Shown piece after piece: positions 52,292 through 62,775 of a stretch of DNA of 64,000 nucleotides. The first letter of the stretch is position 1; the number at the start of each line of letters is the position of its first letter. A program made the position numbers and the translations under genes. The notes under the pieces were generated by a model, which saw only the letters and a program-made list of their open reading frames with translations, had not been told where the DNA came from and ran no database searches. The stretch comes from Asparagopsis taxiformis (taxonomy: Eukaryota; Rhodophyta; Florideophyceae; Bonnemaisoniales; Bonnemaisoniaceae): contig JALQPE010002934.1 in NCBI GenBank assembly GCA_030407315.1, positions 1-64,000 of the forward strand, given 5' to 3'.

Positions 52292-55200
52292 ATGGAAGGA
52301 ACGTTCCACAATCACGGTGAAAAGCACGACGGATGGGTGTTCATCGACCCCAATCAAGTCAGCAAATTCGTATCGATTCGCGATGTTGATGGAAGTCATG
52401 TGGAAGCGCTTATGGAGAGCATTCGCAACAGCGGTTATGACACAGCTCATCCCGTGACTGGCAGGTTTCGAGAAGGCGTTCTGGAGATATTGGATGGAGC
52501 GCACCGCTGCATGGCAATTGTAGGTGGAATGGAGAAGGGCGTCTTTCCTCCTGGGGTTACGATTCCTATGCGAGAAGAGTCTATCGTGGCGGACACCAAC
52601 AGCAGTACTGCTGTTGTGCTGGACCATGTGAGAGCAACGACATCCAACGACATTGCAGGCCTGCAAAGGCGCATGATGTTTGTTGAGTATCTGATGATCG
52701 CCGTTGATCTCAGAGACGAGTACTGGGTCCAAAACGGAAAGGACAAGTACGCTCATATTTCGTCTGTGAGGATGGCTGATGTGTTGGGCTGGATCAAATC
52801 CTGCGATCCAAGCGGCCAAATTGCTTCAAGCCTGAGTGGTAAACCGCAGTACAGCTCATGCATGTCTATCCTGGCTGTGCTTCGGCCGTATCACCGAACA
52901 GAAGATTCGAGTTCGATTGATTTGCGTCTGTGGCAAATGTTTTGTCATGCATGGGGACTCAATGCAGAGATGGGTGATTCTCCGAGGATGGTTGAGTTTC
53001 CGAAACAGGTGGGGGTGACTAGTTCTCGTGCCGTCGAAATGTTTGGCAAGACACCCCGCGGAGAATTGTCCTCTCCACTGAACCGCGAACTTCTTTCGAG
53101 CAGGTACTTTCTGGACGGCGCTACATCCGACATGCAAGATTCTTTGCAGGCTAGCCAGAAGCGGTTCAGGAGGCTGATGGTTATGATGTGCCAGTGTATC
53201 TTGGCTATTCGCAGTAAGGAGATGGGCAGTGTGCCATCTAGGCGGGCCAGAGCCACATTCGGGGCCATTGGTGGTGGTGGAATGGTTGGAATTGCAACAT
53301 CCAGTGCGCAAGCCAACCAGCTTGGATTTGTTGTCGACCGTACGGTCGACAACAAATCCAAGCTGGTTGGCTTGCACACACGTGTGTTAGCTGCGTGGGA
53401 TACCGGGGCAAGAGTGTTGGGGTATGAGGATGTTGAATCGATGTGCTGGCCGTTCATGGTATTCGATCCCGCGAGCCTTTGCTTCAGGTCACTCCCGAAT
53501 CGGTCTGATGGCTGTGCGGTCGAGGAGCATTGGAAAAACCTGACCATTGTCCCGAAAACTGTAGACAGTGAAAACGGGTTCTGTGCCGACCTTCCAGTGG
53601 CTGTGGATGCAAGGCTGCGATCATTGACAAGCGCCTTCCTGCTGTTGATACGCCAATGTGTCACTGAGGTGAATGTGTTCGCCGAGCGTGGTCAGCTGAT
53701 GCAGAGACTTCGAGCCTTGCTTTTCGACACTCCTGACAAGTTCGGATTGAACTCGTTCATGCGAGCCAAGTTGAACAAGTCTCATGCCCTGGATGGTCAG
53801 AGGAGGCTGAAGGCTTGGTTATTGCGAACCCGAGAGCAACGAAAGCTTCCTCTGACCATGGATGAGTGGCACAGTCTTGAGGATACGCCCGAGCCTGGCA
53901 TCCTTGAAGGTGCACCTGCGCAGATGGAAATATCCGCAGCAGTGCCAAACAATGGCAGCGAGGATGTAGAAGAGGATAGTCTGGAGCCACAGAGAAAGAA
54001 GGCTAGGCTGGAGCGCGGTGGTGGAGAGGACGATAATGCGGCGGTTGCTAGCGAAACAGCAACAAGATAAGGTGCGGCCGAGGATGACGCTATGGAGGTT
54101 GACACTGTATCGCCTACAGAAGCACCGCTCGTTGACGTCGGAAAGGAAACCAAGCCAGAATATGTCACCAAGCTGGAAGCTGTGATGGGGCGTTACATTC
54201 ACACTGTGAATTGTGACGCCACTGATGTAGCCAAAGAGGTGGAGGACAAAATTAGTTTCCTGGAAGATGGCGTGTTGGAGGACAGTGTTTAGCTTGTGCT
54301 CACTGATCCTCCATTCAACACGAGGCGGGAAGGCGGCAGAGAAAACTCAGAGTACGATATTCTGGAGCCGGAAGAGTTGGCGAGTGTTGCGTGTGAAATA
54401 GTTCGAGTTCTTCGGCCTGGCGGTCATGCTCTAATCTATTCCAGCGTGCGCCAACTTGCCAAGCCACAGTGTGGCATGGATGGATGCAATCAGAAATGCC
54501 GAGCTTGGCAAGATGATTGTGGACAGTGTTCCAGTCGTGCTATCTCGCCGACCACACAGCTTTACGTCCAATCCATCGACGAAAACGTGCACACTGCATA
54601 ATATGCACGATTTCGTTATCCATGCGTATAAGCGGGGGAAGGGTATGGCTGCATACGATATGGTGGATTACAGGTTGCACAATCCGGACATATCGAGGCA
54701 CCCTGGGTTCACCAACGCGATTGACAACGTTCCGAGGTTGTCGGCTGGTGAAGCTTAATACGATGGGCAGAACAACCGACTGCGCCATGAGCAGAAGGCG
54801 TTGACCTCTCTTCGTGAGCTTCTGGAACGATTTTCGAAGCAGAACGATATCGTGATGGATTTCTTCTCGGGAACGTACAGCACAGCCATAGCGTGTATGA
54901 CGTTGAGGGATGGTACGTACCGTCGGTTCATTGGGTGTGAGAAGGAAAAAGGTGCCACGATGCATCGCAGGAGTGGATACTGCATGCTTTCGTCAGTGAG
55001 GTGAAAGCCGGGCGATATGGGGGGATCTTGCAGCCTGAGGTGGAGAGTATTCTTGGGGACGAGTCGGTACCGGTCACAGGAAAAGCTCCAAGGCTTCGTC
55101 AGAAGCACATCTCAGATGCACCAGAAGGTTTACCTGCTGTGACAGCATTGCCGAACCATCTGCTTGTGTTCGTTGCGTCAATGAAGAAGGACGGGTCTAT

Positions 55201-55813
55201 GCTTCACAGATTGAGCGGGGTGCCTATGGACCAGTGGCCTGCCGAGGACATGCACTCGTTCTGGAGCATAGACCCGGACGCGATTCTGGCTGCCGATGCC
55301 GCATTCTACGGTGTCTATGTTTCGCAATCGGAGGTAAGAGGTGGTGGGTTTGGCGTATTCGCGGCGAAGAAACTGAAGAAGGGGACGGTCATTGGCTGGT
55401 ACAACGGGACGATTTTCTATGCGAAGATTCGAGACTCGGAACCGCAGAGATCAGTGATGTACGGCCCGGAAGGATTTGGGTGCACAGGAGAGAGGTTCCA
55501 GGACTACAACATGGAATTGGAAACCACGTACATAGGGAGGGGTGCACCTGTTCGGAAGGTTTGGCTCGTTCCAGCGGTCTATAATTGTACCAGTTACCTC
55601 AATGATTGTCGGGTCATTGACGGAACGGAGAAAGCGACCGAGGTGAGTCGAACACAGTCAGCCGAGTTTCGACAAGGCGATGCCATAGACAAACCGGACT
55701 TTGCTTCAAATATCAAGAATCCCCATGCTGTCAAGGTCGTTCTGACCAGAGACGTTGAAGCTGATGAGGAGATATTTGCCGACTATGGTAGAAAATATTG
55801 GCCAGCTAACTGA
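52292..55813 (+). pseudogene. ParB-like/methyltransferase/SET fusion, right copy, dead
   Basis: It matches 27894-24427 throughout but carries several lesions. A TAA follows ATRT-like sequence at 54068 (GAA to TAA). A TAG at 54290 lies just before the DPPF motif (CAG to TAG), and a TAA at 54756 was CAA. There is a net 13-bp gain near 54,456, and an A6 to A5 deletion near 54,947. A 42-bp in-frame palindromic insertion lies at 53341-53382. The SET part downstream is still open. Substitutions to stop show that this copy really is decaying. Confidence 0.85.
53309..53374. repeat. 66-bp perfect palindrome created by a snap-back insertion
   Basis: The left arm (53309-53341, ending TTGTTGTCGACCGT) is original coding sequence also present in the left copy. 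The right arm is its exact reverse complement and is absent there. A further ACACACGTGTGT palindrome follows. The net gain is 42 bp and keeps the frame. Confidence 0.9.
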
Positions 55814-56088
55814 GCTACTTTGATAGATTTGAGTAAACACGCATTGGCAGAGACAATAGACTGTGCATCATCTTGCAAGAGCGCTAGATATTATAGACTA
55901 GACTACAAAAATCGTGACATGACTGCAGGAAGGCATCTGCGCCCTGGAGTGCAAACTATCCACTTTTCTACTGCTATACCTATGGATACGAAAAGAAGAG
56001 AAACTACAAAGATGTGAGCGAGAAATTGCGTAGCAACGCAGCATGTAGAACACCAGTAAGAGAGCGATGTAGGAGAAGCAATCACCCC

Positions 56089-56437
56089 ATTACAGTGCGG
56101 GCCGTTTACCGGGGATGCTGACAGCAAAGTCATCGTTACGATGAGTTTGCTGTAAGAAAAGAAATCATTACAGCAGCCACGATTTCTTTACCGGGTAAAA
56201 AATTGTGGCCGCTGTAATGAAACGTTTTTCTACAGCAAAATCATCGTAACGATGACTTTGCTGTAAGAAAGCAAATCATTACAGCGGCCACAATTTTTTT
56301 ACCCGGTAAAAATTCTTGCTGATTTTTTACCCGGTAAAAAATTCTTCGGCCACTGCAAGGAAACGGTTCCTTACAGCAAAGTCATCGTTACGATGACTTT
56401 GCTGTAAGGAACCCTGGTAAACGGCTTCGGCTATGAG
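56089..56437. repeat. Palindrome array 5: right-copy counterpart of array 4, three units
   Basis: Three 39-bp palindromes (starting near 56,120, 56,231 and 56,369) alternate with the TTTACCCGGTAAA type. Two of the three palindromes are imperfect (GATGAGTTTGC; a shortened CTACAGCAAAATC arm). The left copy has four units. The flank to about 56,500 repeats the conserved outer edge. Confidence 0.88.
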
Positions 56438-56832
56438 CAGCAGGGAATTTCGTCCTTCTCCCATCTTGGTAAAGGTGAGAAGCGAAGTGTGAAGTCGGGA
56501 AAATTGCTCAGCAAAGGTCTGTACGGCTGTGAGCAGCTCTCAGGAGTATTTTACCTCACGTGGTCTCTGTTCAGGGTATACCCTGTATATATATATAGGT
56601 AGCCTAGTGTAGGTGGGAAGATAGACGAAAATTCTACCAAGAATTTATCACAGTGACGGCTCTCGTAGTCGAAATCTGCGCGTTGTCAAGGGTTGAAACT
56701 AGTCTCCCCCTACGGCCTAGCTAGTAAAATCATACAACGTTGTAGACTAATATTAAAAAGTAGCAAGCAATCTGCTGAGTAGCACTAAACTATGAGATGA
56801 AGGACAGATGTATAGATAAAAATTGAAAAGTG

Positions 56833-57320
56833 TGTTGACTCACTGAGAATGGGCCTGGTAGGCCTAATTCCGTGAGAAAACTTTGACCCTCGTTTTCTCC
56901 TAGAAGGAGTGGTCTGAGCGCTCTGACACCTATCTCATCGTATTCAGCGTGCCCGAATTAGTCGGGTAGCAACTTCTCCGGGGCTCCTACGACACTCCAT
57001 TACGGAGTAACTGGCCTCTGAAGTTTCAATTTGTTTGTCATAGTTTCAATTAGTAATTAGAAATGCCAAGATGGGTTGCCATCATGGCAGAGGGAAAATG
57101 TTATGATAAGTGTACACGTGCGGATGATATGATAGAGAAACCCACGTGTACCAGATTGGCAGCGGGTGCTTGCTAGGACAGACTGTCAGTGACAGTCTGT
57201 CTGGAGCAGCCTTGAACAGGCTGTCCTTAGCACCGCCGGCGCACCTCGGCGAGAATACAAATTATGTAGTGAGCTCGCAGATTCAGTAAACGCTCGGTAA
57301 GCGACCAAACTTTATCAACA
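56833..57320 (+). repeat. Copia 5' LTR
   Basis: It runs from TGTTGACTCACTGAG to TTTATCAACA. It contains a strong internal palindrome, GACAGACTGTC and its reverse complement around a 3-bp centre (near 57,178). Confidence 0.97.
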
Positions 57321-57334
57321 GGTTATGGGCCCAG
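57321..57334 (+). promoter_or_regulatory. Primer-binding site complementary to a tRNA-iMet half
   Basis: GGTTATGGGCCCAG directly follows the LTR. It is complementary to the anticodon stem-loop of initiator tRNA-Met, as in Drosophila copia, which primes from a tRNA cut in the anticodon loop rather than from the 3' end. Confidence 0.85.
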
Positions 57335-57739
57335 TGCGCTCGCTCGGGTCGTTTCTTATTCTCTAGCGCTGCGGTGAGTGTCTCTTTCGCGTCGGCGTGT
57401 GTCTTACCTTTCTCGCCTTGTTTCTTCTCGTTTTGTCTTCTTCCCTGTGCGTCCTCCTGCTCCCGTTCTGCGCCTCCGTGCGCTTTCGCTCGCCTGCGCG
57501 TCGCGTTCGTCGCGCTCGCTCCTGCGGCGCCGCGGCCTCGCCTCGCCACCCGGCGTCCGTCTCGCCCCCCTCGGCTACGCCTCGCTGACGCTCGGCGTAC
57601 CATCGTGTCATCTGACTGTCACAGTGACAACATCTACTGCCATCGTGACACAAAAATTCTGTCATCAAGTGACATCTCTTGGAACACATCGGATCTCTCG
57701 CTGGAGCTATCTCGCGCCAAATAAAAAAAATTTCTTCCC

Positions 57740-57816
57740 GCTCTCGCTGGGACTCGAACGCACGACCGCGAGATTCCGCGCTGCATAGCACGGCTTAACC
57801 GCTGAGCTAGTGGCCC
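57740..57816 (-). tRNA. tRNA-like sequence, probably a pseudogene or SINE remnant
   Basis: On the minus strand TAGCTCAGCGGTTAAG is an excellent A box and GCGTTCGAGTCCC a good B box, and a run of eight T follows as a Pol III terminator. The acceptor and T stems do not pair well (GTGCG against CCCAG in the T stem), so a working tRNA is unlikely. Confidence 0.4.
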
Positions 57817-57988
57817 ACTTAAGGCCAACGTACTGGAATCGACTGCTCCTAATAAAAGACTTGTCTATACCTTTCTCAACTCGGTTCTGCTCTTGTAAGT
57901 CAGCAACCTTGTCCTGATCGGTATAGCATTAATAAGTCACACAACAATAAACTTCTGCTTTGGTTAACCTACTCATTCATCTTCAAAA

Positions 57989-58085
57989 GTAAGTTATACC
58001 TTTCATCTTTCGGTCAATTTCAAGGTTTAGACCTTAGTCCTGATCGGTATAACTGCTAACCTCTTCTCTCTCTCTATCTCCATAG
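57989..58085 (+). other. Intron in the copia leader that creates a start codon
   Basis: The donor is AAAA/GTAAGT at 57989. The acceptor is CTCTCTATCTCCATAG ending at 58085, with a CTGCTAAC branch site ~30 bp before it. Joining the exon-end A to TG gives ATG TCT AGT, the start of the zinc-finger ORF, which has no ATG without splicing. A second GTAAGT donor lies near 57,893. Confidence 0.7.
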
Positions 58086-58504
58086 TGTCTAGTAGTGACG
58101 AGGATCGCATCGAGCCGAATAACGAGCAGCCAGCTACGAGGCTTCGACGCGACGGTGAGTCTCTTCGCGACCGTGTTTTCCGAAAGGCGTATAGCATCGC
58201 CGAAAGAAGGGACAATAAGAAGAAATACGCCGCTCACAAGGCTGCAAACCGTTCCAGGTGCTCTCACTGCAACGTATATCTCAATTCCGCTGAGTCCAGA
58301 GCTGCTCATCTCAACGGATCCAGACACAAGAAAACCATCGAGCGCCTCAAGGAGGGTCCTCTAAAAGTTTGCAGGCCCTGTGGTGTCATCGTCCGGACTC
58401 AGAGTGAGTTCGACAACCATCTTCGCGGCAACCGCCATCGCAGTATTGCGAAGGCCCTGGAAATCACCAAAGCTTCCAAAGCTTCTTCTTCCTCCGATAA
58501 GTAG
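58086..58504 (+). CDS. Copia accessory protein with two U1/matrin-type C2H2 zinc fingers
   Basis: The product is 139 residues if the first base of ATG is supplied by splicing from 57988. Finger 1 is CSHCNVYLNSAESRAAHLNG followed by SRH. Finger 2 is CRPCGVIVRTQSEFDNHLRG followed by NRH. The C-x2-C-x12-H-x5-H spacing is that of U1-like/matrin-type fingers, which bind dsRNA or structured RNA. The N-terminus is acidic then basic, and the C-terminus is Ser/Lys-rich. It lies between the 5' LTR and gag-pol, where copia elements normally have no ORF. A role in RNA packaging or export is a guess. Confidence 0.7.
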
Positions 58505-58689
58505 TTTCTCTCTCTCCTCTAGACACTAGAAATCTAGCTGATTTCGTATCGTTAAACCTTGCTTTCTTGTTCTCCATCCACTTCGCTCTTAGCTAGACAG
58601 TCTCTATCCTATAGATCCCAGCTTGGTCCTCGACGACTATCGGTTGTCCACTTGGGAAGGGTCGAACAGATAAGACTTACTGCAGAGCC

Positions 58690-61600
58690 ATGGAGAGTAA
58701 TACTTCCGGCATCCGCATCGAGAAGCTGGATTATTCAAACTTCCACTCATGGAAGCAGAAGATGGAACTCATCCTTGGCCACCGCGAGGTGGACGACATG
58801 ATTGATCCTAATCTTCGCCCTAGACGTCCGACAGACCAAGAAGAGCTCTTAAAATGGCTCCGCAAAGACAAGTCAGCTCGAATGGCCATCGGAATTACCT
58901 TGTCGGATGAAATGCTCAAAAACGTTGCACACACCACGACTGCCTTAGAAATGTGGCAAGAGATCTGCAACGTGCATCAAAGGCACACTCTCCTAAACAA
59001 ACTCGCTGCAAGGCGCGACTTTTACACAGCGACTATGAAGCCAGGTGAACAGATGCTCGTATACATCAACCGTGTTCGACAAATGGCAACGGTACTATCA
59101 GCAATGGGCGTCGACATTGATGATAAAGAAATGGCTATGGCTGTTCTCAATGGCCTCCCATCTTCCTTCCAGACGCTGATAACCGCTCTTGATGCAATTG
59201 GAGATGAAGATCCTACCTTCACATTCGACAAAGTTCGCAGTCTCCTCCTTCAGGAAGAACGCAGGGCAGCTATTTTAAAACCGGGAAGTTCCTCAACAGA
59301 CACAGCCGCTCTACTTTCCAAGTCTGGAAAACAGTTTGGGAACAACCGGAAGAAGTGTACCCATTGCGGTCGAACAAATCACACCGAGCCATATTGCTGG
59401 CAGAAGTATGGAAGACCATCTCGCTCCCGCTCGAATAATAAAACACGCAGTTCTCCGAACTTGTCTCTGGCGCAGGGGAATATTGGCTCTATGGCAGCCG
59501 TAGCCACCGAGACTGAACCGAGCAATGATGAAGAAAAGGAGTACGTCTGCCTTTTGTCAGCCTGTTCGGATTCAGCTAAGTCGGTACAAATCACATCTAC
59601 ATGGTACATCGACTCCGCTGCTACCTCACACATGACCTTCGATCGCTCAATGTTTGTCTCGTACCGTTCCGTGACTCCGTTCCAAGTGATTCTCGGAGAC
59701 AAATCCACTTCTGTAGCAGTAGGATGTGGCGATGTCAAACTGTCACTCCTTGTCAATGGGAAGGCAAGAATCTGCATACTCCAGGACGTTCTCCACGTCC
59801 CCTCCTTCGTATTCTCACTCATATCCGTTAGTACTCTCACGGCTCGAGGAATTGGAGTTCAGTTCACGAACAATGCAGTCCTCTTAACCCAAAACGGGGA
59901 ATCAATAGCTACTGGCCATAGACGCCACGGGCTCTATGCAATTGACCTCTACATGCCCTCCAGAAATAAACAACAGCACTTTGAGTTAGCTTGCATCGCG
60001 TCACTGCAGCTGTGGCATGAGCGACTTGGGCATGTTCACAAAAACGGAATCTCTCGTATGGCAAAGACATCAGCGGTCAAAGGACTCCGAATCAAACCTG
60101 AGCAGTCCCCACCTGAAAATCTATGTGAAGGGTGTGTTACTGGTAAAATGCCTCGTGCTGCTATCCCAAAATTCTCCGAGACAAGAGCCTCCGAGCTTCT
60201 CCAACTGATCCACACAGATCTGGCAGGGCCAATGGAAATACGTTCGAAAGGGGGAGCTCGATACTTCGTGACCTTCATCGATGATAAGTCTCGCTACCCA
60301 TCTGTGTATCCGCTCCACCGTAAGTCGGATTGTTTCGATGCATTCCAACGATTTCTGCGCCTCACTGAAACTCAAACAGGATGCAAACTTCGTCAACTAC
60401 GCTCAGACGGAGGGGGAGAGTACTTCTCAAACGAATTCAGCTCTTTCCTTGAAGACAGGGGTATCCAACGTCAAACTACCTGTGCCTACACTCCCCAACA
60501 AAACGGAGTTGCGGAACGCATGAATCGCACCCTTAAGGAACATATGCGGGCCATGCTTCTCCACAATTCCACTCCATTGGAGTTCTGGGCGGAAGCACTT
60601 TCTTGTGCTGCCTACATTCGAAATCGTCTCACCAGCCGTGCTCTCCCCGCTGGAACCACTCCATATGAGCTATGGTATGGGCGGAAGCCAAACATTGCAC
60701 ACCTGCGAACATTTGGAAGCATTTGTTGGTACAAACTGCCGAACACACATCTCCAAGCGCTCGATTCTCGTGCTGTTCAGGCTATCATGCTAGGGTATGC
60801 AACATCACAGAAGGCATATAAACTGTGGGATCTAACGAATGAGAAAATAGTTGTCTCTCGCGATGTCGTTTTCGAGGAGACGAGGTCGAGGAAACTACCG
60901 TCACATCTAGACATTACTGGAGCTGATGTCAGTCTAGAAGGTACCTCACAAGACCCAATGAGGGAAAAACCTTATGGAGGAACTCCCAGAAATGAATCCT
61001 CTTCCTCCCATTCAGGTTCAGATTCGGACCATATTTCACCTCAATCACCTCCGCCAACGCCATCCTACAATCAATATGCCTCGTTACTCAATGCTCCCCG
61101 TAAATCGTCTCGCACCCGCAAACCTCCGAGTGAGTGGTGGAAAACCACTGCACTCGTCACTACCGCGTCCGATCCTACTCCAGAACACCTCCTCACCTTC
61201 ACTGAGGTGACCAAGGGGGAGGAGAAAGACCTTTGGATCGGTGCCATTCAGTCTGAAATGAATTCCCTTTATACAAACCGCACCTGGATTTTGGTCCCTC
61301 GCAGTGAAGCTGTCAACCTACTTTCATCCAAATGGGTGTTCAAACGCAAAGATGTTGTCAGTGAAACTGGTGAGCACTCGGTCAAACATAAAGCTCGCCT
61401 GGTAACTCGGGGATTCCAGCAGAAGTACGGTGTTGACTATGCTGAAACATATGCACCGGTTGTCAAGTTCTGCACTATTCGCATGTTCTTCGCTCTCACT
61501 GTCCATCACGACCTCCATTGCGATCAAATGGACGTCAAGACAGCTTTCCTCTACGGAGACCTCGAACAAGACATATACATGGAACAACCGGAGGGCTTTG

Positions 61601-62775
61601 TCGACCCGAAGTATCCTAATCATGTTTGCAAACTGCAGAAAGCTTTGTATGGACTAAAACAGGCTCCGAGGCAATGGCACGCAAAGATCGACGAGTTTCT
61701 CATTTCAGAACTAGAATTCCAGAGTTCTCCGTACGACCCATGTTTCTATGTGAGGTACCGTAAAGATTCGATGATAGTCATTGCCCTCTACGTTGATGAC
61801 CTCCTTATCGCTTCAAGCAGCAGAGACATGTTGAACGAGCTGAAGGCTGAGTTCAGTAGACGCTTCGAAATGAAAGATTGTGGGAAAGCTAGAGTGTGCC
61901 TCGGGCTGGAAATCGTAAGGGACTCACCTAGAGGACTACTTCATTTGAATCAAACTCGGTACGCTGAAAAGGTATTGGAACGATTCGGCATGGAGAACTC
62001 AAGCCCTGCTGCAACCCCTATGCAGGCTCAGATTTCCATCAGTGATACTGAAACAGAGGCCATCGACTCTACATTATACCGCAAAGCCATTGGAAGCTTG
62101 ATGTATCTCGCAGTGGGAACTCGCCCCGACATCGCATTTGCTGTTGGAAGACTTGCCCAATTCGTGGAGACTCCAACCAAATCTCTCTGGGTTGCTGTCA
62201 AGCGTGTTCTAAGATACATTTCTGGTACTCGAAGCCTTGGTGTGCTGTACAGGGCATCGAAGCCTCTGTCACCTGTCGGATATAGTGACTCAGATTGGGG
62301 TGGTTGTACGATCAATCGGAAATCCACCAGCGGATACGTGTTCATGATGGCTGGAGCAGCGGTGAGCTGGAAATCTCACAAACAGAGTTGTGTAGCGCAA
62401 TCCTCCTCCGAAGCTGAATATATGGCTCTCAGCGCTGCGGTGAAGGAAGCTATTTGGTTGAGTAATATTGTTGGGTTTGGCTGTGGAAGCAGCTCGGCGG
62501 ATCCGATCCTAATCAATGTCGACAACCAAGGTTCCATCAAGATGGCTAGGAACGATGCCTCAGGAACTCGTACCAAACACATCGACATTCGGTATCACTT
62601 CGTCCGAGACAGCTTACTCAAGACGTTGTTCGGCATTGACTACTGTCCCACATCAGATATGGCGGCAGATCTGTTAACCAAGCCTCTGCAACGAGTTCAA
62701 TTTATCAAGCTCCGGGAAATGATCGGCGTGTCAGATATTTCATCCCTCGAGCAGGTCAAAGAGGGGGAGTGTTGA
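58690..62775 (+). CDS. Copia Gag-Pol polyprotein, intact
   Basis: The ATG at 58690 (GCCATGG) opens 1,361 residues. Gag is residues 1-220, with a CCHC knuckle CTHCGRTNHTEPYC near 222-235. The aspartic protease has YIDSAATSHM near 306. The integrase has WHERLGHVH and C-x2-C near 441-475, then the D-D-E core (IHTDLAGP near 510, LRSDGGGEY near 572, QQNGVAERMNR near 605). The reverse transcriptase has MDVKTAFLYGDLEQDIYMEQ and ALYVDDLL near 1034. The RNase H has YSDSDWGG, SSSEAEYMAL and VDNQGSIKMA. All catalytic residues are present. The stop TGA lies inside the 3' LTR. Confidence 0.97.
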   Translation: MESNTSGIRIEKLDYSNFHSWKQKMELILGHREVDDMIDPNLRPRRPTDQEELLKWLRKDKSARMAIGITLSDEMLKNVAHTTTALEMWQEICNVHQRHTLLNKLAARRDFYTATMKPGEQMLVYINRVRQMATVLSAMGVDIDDKEMAMAVLNGLPSSFQTLITALDAIGDEDPTFTFDKVRSLLLQEERRAAILKPGSSSTDTAALLSKSGKQFGNNRKKCTHCGRTNHTEPYCWQKYGRPSRSRSNNKTRSSPNLSLAQGNIGSMAAVATETEPSNDEEKEYVCLLSACSDSAKSVQITSTWYIDSAATSHMTFDRSMFVSYRSVTPFQVILGDKSTSVAVGCGDVKLSLLVNGKARICILQDVLHVPSFVFSLISVSTLTARGIGVQFTNNAVLLTQNGESIATGHRRHGLYAIDLYMPSRNKQQHFELACIASLQLWHERLGHVHKNGISRMAKTSAVKGLRIKPEQSPPENLCEGCVTGKMPRAAIPKFSETRASELLQLIHTDLAGPMEIRSKGGARYFVTFIDDKSRYPSVYPLHRKSDCFDAFQRFLRLTETQTGCKLRQLRSDGGGEYFSNEFSSFLEDRGIQRQTTCAYTPQQNGVAERMNRTLKEHMRAMLLHNSTPLEFWAEALSCAAYIRNRLTSRALPAGTTPYELWYGRKPNIAHLRTFGSICWYKLPNTHLQALDSRAVQAIMLGYATSQKAYKLWDLTNEKIVVSRDVVFEETRSRKLPSHLDITGADVSLEGTSQDPMREKPYGGTPRNESSSSHSGSDSDHISPQSPPPTPSYNQYASLLNAPRKSSRTRKPPSEWWKTTALVTTASDPTPEHLLTFTEVTKGEEKDLWIGAIQSEMNSLYTNRTWILVPRSEAVNLLSSKWVFKRKDVVSETGEHSVKHKARLVTRGFQQKYGVDYAETYAPVVKFCTIRMFFALTVHHDLHCDQMDVKTAFLYGDLEQDIYMEQPEGFVDPKYPNHVCKLQKALYGLKQAPRQWHAKIDEFLISELEFQSSPYDPCFYVRYRKDSMIVIALYVDDLLIASSSRDMLNELKAEFSRRFEMKDCGKARVCLGLEIVRDSPRGLLHLNQTRYAEKVLERFGMENSSPAATPMQAQISISDTETEAIDSTLYRKAIGSLMYLAVGTRPDIAFAVGRLAQFVETPTKSLWVAVKRVLRYISGTRSLGVLYRASKPLSPVGYSDSDWGGCTINRKSTSGYVFMMAGAAVSWKSHKQSCVAQSSSEAEYMALSAAVKEAIWLSNIVGFGCGSSSADPILINVDNQGSIKMARNDASGTRTKHIDIRYHFVRDSLLKTLFGIDYCPTSDMAADLLTKPLQRVQFIKLREMIGVSDISSLEQVKEGEC
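62758..62769 (+). promoter_or_regulatory. Copia polypurine tract
   Basis: AAAGAGGGGGAG directly abuts the 3' LTR and overlaps the last codons of pol. Confidence 0.9.

Noticed and set aside
57363..57791. Arg-rich frames in the copia leader
   Set aside because: They are GC-rich leader sequence without start context or motif. The supported leader gene is the spliced zinc-finger ORF.
57740..57816. Functional tRNA gene
   Set aside because: The acceptor and T stems do not pair, although the A and B boxes are good.
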